15,723 bases of DNA from Latescibacteria bacterium UBA6620 (lineage in GTDB: Bacteria > Latescibacterota > UBA2968). Each line of letters opens with the position of its first letter. The first letter of the stretch is position 1. The translations under genes and the position numbers were made by a program. The stretch covers positions 1 to 15,723 of the forward strand of contig DJHM01000035.1 in the NCBI GenBank assembly GCA_002433075.1, read 5' to 3'. The notes below the pieces were generated by a model. The model made no database searches and was not told the origin of the DNA. It worked only from the letters and a program-made list of their open reading frames with translations. This document shows positions 13,540 to 15,723 of the stretch, one piece after another.

Positions 13540-14913
13540 ATGGCTTACGACAGACGAGCGTTCCTACGGACCGCCGGGGCCGTTTCACTGGGTTTCACTG
13601 GTCTTCAACACTTTGCCCACGGGTTGGCGGTTGCGGACACAGGCTACGGAGAACTTGTGGACGATCCCGAAAAAATAATACGACTTCCCAAAGGATTCAG
13701 CTACCACGCTTTCTCTTACACCGGAGAACCGATGGATGACGGGTTCTTCGTTCCCGGCGCGCACGACGGGATGGCTGCTTTCGAAGGACCGGATGGAACA
13801 ACGATCGTTGTTCGGAACCACGAACTGTCCCAAGCCATGCCAGGCGACGAGAGGACACCCTTTGGCGATCAGCCGGACTTGATCGGAAAAATCCCCGAGG
13901 GAGGCGCCTACGATGCCGGTGAGGGCGCAGCGTTCTGTCCCGGGGGTACGACGACGTTCGTCTACGACACAAAGACGAAATCCCTGAAACGCGAGTTTCT
14001 CAGCCTTATCGGGACGATTCGCAACTGTGCGGGGGGGGCGACTCCTTGGGGATCCTGGCTGACTTGCGAGGAAACGACCCAGCGTCGCGGAGAAGGCCGG
14101 CTTCGTGATCACGGCTACAACTTCGAAGTTCCCGCCAGCGCGGAGATCGGGCTCGCGGATCCGGTCCCGCTAACCGCGATGGGTCGATTCAACCACGAGG
14201 CTGTCGCGGTCGATCCTGCTTCGGGCATCGTGTATCAGACAGAGGACGCTGGTGACGGTCTCATCTATCGTTTTATTCCGCAGGAGCCTGGGAACCTCAA
14301 GGCGGGCGGACGTCTGCAGTGCCTGGCCGCACGTGATGCCCGGCGCTTGGATACACGAAATTGGGAGGATCGGATCGAAGTCCCCGTGGGACGGACGATG
14401 GCTGTTCGCTGGATCGATCTCGACGATGTGACGGCACCTCACGACGACCTTCGTTATCGAGGCTACGGGATTGGGGCCGCCCGGTTCGCGCGTGGGGAAG
14501 GGATGTGGTATGGGAACGGGGCGATCTACTTTGCCTGCACAAACGGAGGCCCGGGGAATCACGGTCAAATTTGGAAGTATATCCCGTCCGGAGCCGAAGG
14601 TACTCCGGACGAAACGGAAGACCCGGGGCGCCTCGCGCTACACGCTGAAGCGGCCAGCGCCAACCTGCTCGATCGAGCGGACAATCTGACCGTGGCTCCG
14701 TGGGGCGATCTCATCTTATGCGAGGACGGACCCGGGGGCGACAGGCTGGTGGGTGTCACACCGGAGGGGCAGTTCTACGAGTTCGCGGAGAATGTGATGA
14801 ATACGTCAGAATTCGCCGGCGCTTGCTTCTCGCCCGACGGGTCGACGTTGTTCGTGAACATTCAGAGTCCCGGAATCACGTTGGCGATCACGGGGCCCTT
14901 GAAGACATCCTGA
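13540..14913 (+). CDS. Tat-exported PhoX-family (DUF839) protein
   Basis: A 457-residue secreted protein of the PhoX/DUF839 family, predicted Ca/Fe-dependent phosphatase or phosphoesterase. The N-terminus is a twin-arginine signal: DRRAFLR (4-10), a hydrophobic segment AGAVSLGFTGL and an Ala-rich exit near residue 32, so it folds with its metals before export to the periplasm. Beta-propeller signatures include NCAGGATPWGSWLTCEET (162-179; Cys163 is the candidate iron ligand), FNHEAV (217-222), VYQTEDA (231-237), ADNLTVAPWGDLILCEDG (380-397) and FSPDGSTLFVNIQSPG (430-445). The start is ATG at 13540 because GGAG (13530-13533) lies 6 nt upstream; ATG at 13537 is an alternative. It is the last gene before the terminator at 14934. 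PhoX is usually phosphate-starvation-induced; no Pho box was seen. Confidence 0.9.
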   Translation: MAYDRRAFLRTAGAVSLGFTGLQHFAHGLAVADTGYGELVDDPEKIIRLPKGFSYHAFSYTGEPMDDGFFVPGAHDGMAAFEGPDGTTIVVRNHELSQAMPGDERTPFGDQPDLIGKIPEGGAYDAGEGAAFCPGGTTTFVYDTKTKSLKREFLSLIGTIRNCAGGATPWGSWLTCEETTQRRGEGRLRDHGYNFEVPASAEIGLADPVPLTAMGRFNHEAVAVDPASGIVYQTEDAGDGLIYRFIPQEPGNLKAGGRLQCLAARDARRLDTRNWEDRIEVPVGRTMAVRWIDLDDVTAPHDDLRYRGYGIGAARFARGEGMWYGNGAIYFACTNGGPGNHGQIWKYIPSGAEGTPDETEDPGRLALHAEAASANLLDRADNLTVAPWGDLILCEDGPGGDRLVGVTPEGQFYEFAENVMNTSEFAGACFSPDGSTLFVNIQSPGITLAITGPLKTS

Positions 14914-14933
14914 TTTTCGTCCTCTTTCTCTTT

Positions 14934-14971
14934 GAACGGCCCCGGGTGTAAATCCGGGGCCGTTCTTGTAT
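14934..14971 (+). terminator. Rho-independent terminator after the PhoX-family gene
   Basis: A perfect 12-bp stem, GAACGGCCCCGG (14934-14945) and CCGGGGCCGTTC (14954-14965), with the 8-nt loop GTGTAAAT, followed by the short T-rich TTGTAT. It starts 21 nt after the TGA and closes the plus-strand gene run. The T-tract is short, but the very stable stem makes termination likely. Confidence 0.82.
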
Positions 14972-15030
14972 GGGTTGACGTGGCCGATCTTCCTCGCCTC
15001 TTTGCCTCGCCAGCAGCCAGCACTGATCAC

Positions 15031-15034
15031 AGGA
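15031..15034 (+). promoter_or_regulatory. Ribosome-binding site for the enolase-family gene
   Basis: AGGA lies 7 nt before TTG at 15042. A stop codon in frame at 15024-15026 and the absence of any ATG until codon 41 make TTG the likely start. Confidence 0.6.
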
Positions 15035-15041
15035 ACATCGA

Positions 15042-15723
15042 TTGGAAATCTGCGATCTGAACATCCATCGCGTGAGGGTCCCTCGGATCTACACGACGAA
15101 AGTGGCGCCGGCCGGCGGTCACGAGGACGGCAAGGCCGGGTCGGAGTACGTGCTGCTCGAGATGATGGCGGACGAAGGGGCCGTGGGTTTGGGCGAGATT
15201 TCGGATGTCGAGCCGGAGTGGGGCGAGGTCGGGTGGGACACGATCGGCGACTCGATCGCGGATGCGGTGCTCGGTCGACCGGTGAAGCGGAAGTCCGAGA
15301 TCCTCGATGCGGTCAGGGCGGGGCTTCCGGAGTCGCTTCATCGCGAACTCCACGCGGCGGTTCCGGCTGCAGTCGAATCAGCGCTGATCGACGTAGCGGC
15401 GAGCACCTACGGCATACCCTTCTATGAGCTGCTCGGCGGCGCTCATCGATCCCGTGTAGAGGTCAGCTGGGTCGCCTACATCCGGGGCACGGAAGAACTC
15501 GAGACGGAAATCCGTGAGAAAGTGGACGAAGGGTTCGGCGCGTTCAAGCTGAAGGTGGGAGAGAACCAGGCACTCGATGTGGAGCGGGTAAAGCTCGCCC
15601 GAAAGTTGGCGGGTCCGGAAGGACATATCCGGCTGGATGCGAGCGGGGAGTGGGACGAAGCCGAAGCCATCGATGCCCTTGCCGAGCTGGCCTCGGCGGG
15701 CGCGGATTCGGTCGAGACGCCGT
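15042..15723 (+). CDS. Mandelate racemase/muconate lactonizing enzyme family protein (3' part missing)
   Basis: The first 227 codons of an enolase-superfamily enzyme, cut by the window end. Residues 1-130 are the capping domain (EYVLLEMMADEGAVGLGE, AVESALIDVAASTYGIPFYELLGG). The barrel then begins, with FKLKVG holding the Lys169-x-Lys171 pair, a general base in this family. LDASGEW (198-204) has the first metal ligand Asp199, and VETP (224-227) holds the next expected acid, Glu225, at the edge. Family members abstract the proton alpha to a carboxylate (racemases, dehydratases, cycloisomerases); the third metal ligand and second base are out of view, so the reaction cannot be called. It lies beyond the terminator and therefore starts a separate transcription unit. 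A weak TTGACG at 14975-14980 could be a -35 box, but no clear -10 follows. Confidence 0.85.
   Translation, partial: MEICDLNIHRVRVPRIYTTKVAPAGGHEDGKAGSEYVLLEMMADEGAVGLGEISDVEPEWGEVGWDTIGDSIADAVLGRPVKRKSEILDAVRAGLPESLHRELHAAVPAAVESALIDVAASTYGIPFYELLGGAHRSRVEVSWVAYIRGTEELETEIREKVDEGFGAFKLKVGENQALDVERVKLARKLAGPEGHIRLDASGEWDEAEAIDALAELASAGADSVETP

Noticed and set aside
1..15723. CRISPR array, tRNA or rRNA genes, prophage or defence cluster
   Set aside because: No regularly spaced repeats, no T-loop/acceptor pairing, no rRNA-like conserved stretches, and no nuclease, helicase, integrase or toxin-antitoxin motifs were recognised.

Overview
This is a GC-rich bacterial window, probably from an uncultured environmental lineage. 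GTG and TTG starts are frequent, genes are packed with 1-4 nt overlaps, and the enzyme families (PhyH dioxygenase, Gfo/Idh/MocA, aldo/keto reductase, amidase, enolase superfamily, PhoX, Asp/Glu racemase) remind me of marine or sponge-associated groups such as Latescibacterota or Poribacteria. That taxonomic guess rests on gene content only and is weak. I see no rRNA, tRNA, CRISPR array, insertion sequence or complete mobile element.

Layout. (1) 1-780 has no intact gene. It holds a broken phosphoribosyl-AMP cyclohydrolase gene (hisI-like) on the minus strand, readable only through a frameshift and ending early, followed by non-coding sequence with a possible promoter for the next gene. (2) 784-1983 encodes a PhyH-type Fe(II)/2-oxoglutarate dioxygenase whose 3' end runs into a G-rich near-repeat with quadruplex potential. 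(3) 1984-2390 is mostly non-coding and holds a start-less open frame on the minus strand that may be a gene relic. (4) 2391-3650 encodes a GT4-type glycosyltransferase, convergent with a minus-strand pair: a YkgJ-type cysteine-cluster protein and an Asp/Glu-racemase-family protein. (5) 5086-5342 is a divergent regulatory region with two related hairpin dyads. (6) 5343-14913 is a nearly uninterrupted plus-strand run of eleven genes: an EamA-type transporter, a TauE/SafE-type transporter, a CDP-alcohol phosphatidyltransferase, a TIGR04283-type glycosyltransferase, an aldo/keto reductase, a Gfo/Idh/MocA oxidoreductase, an unrecognised 94-aa protein, an amidase, a two-receiver signalling protein with a kinase-like helix lacking its histidine, a MOSC-domain protein and a Tat-exported PhoX-family protein. 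A perfect 12-bp-stem hairpin follows at 14934-14965. (7) From 15042 the window ends inside an enolase-superfamily (mandelate racemase/muconate lactonizing) gene.

How the genes may work together. The tightest block (8253-11829: reductase, dehydrogenase, small protein, amidase) is joined by overlaps or 3-nt gaps and looks like a small-molecule conversion module. Two membrane permeases precede it and the two-receiver signalling protein follows it. No pathway or substrate can be named from sequence alone. The items most worth following are the signalling protein with the His-to-Gln change and no ATPase domain, the 94-aa coupled protein next to the amidase, the hisI pseudogene and the paired dyads. 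I did not find a clear new defence or mobile system here.
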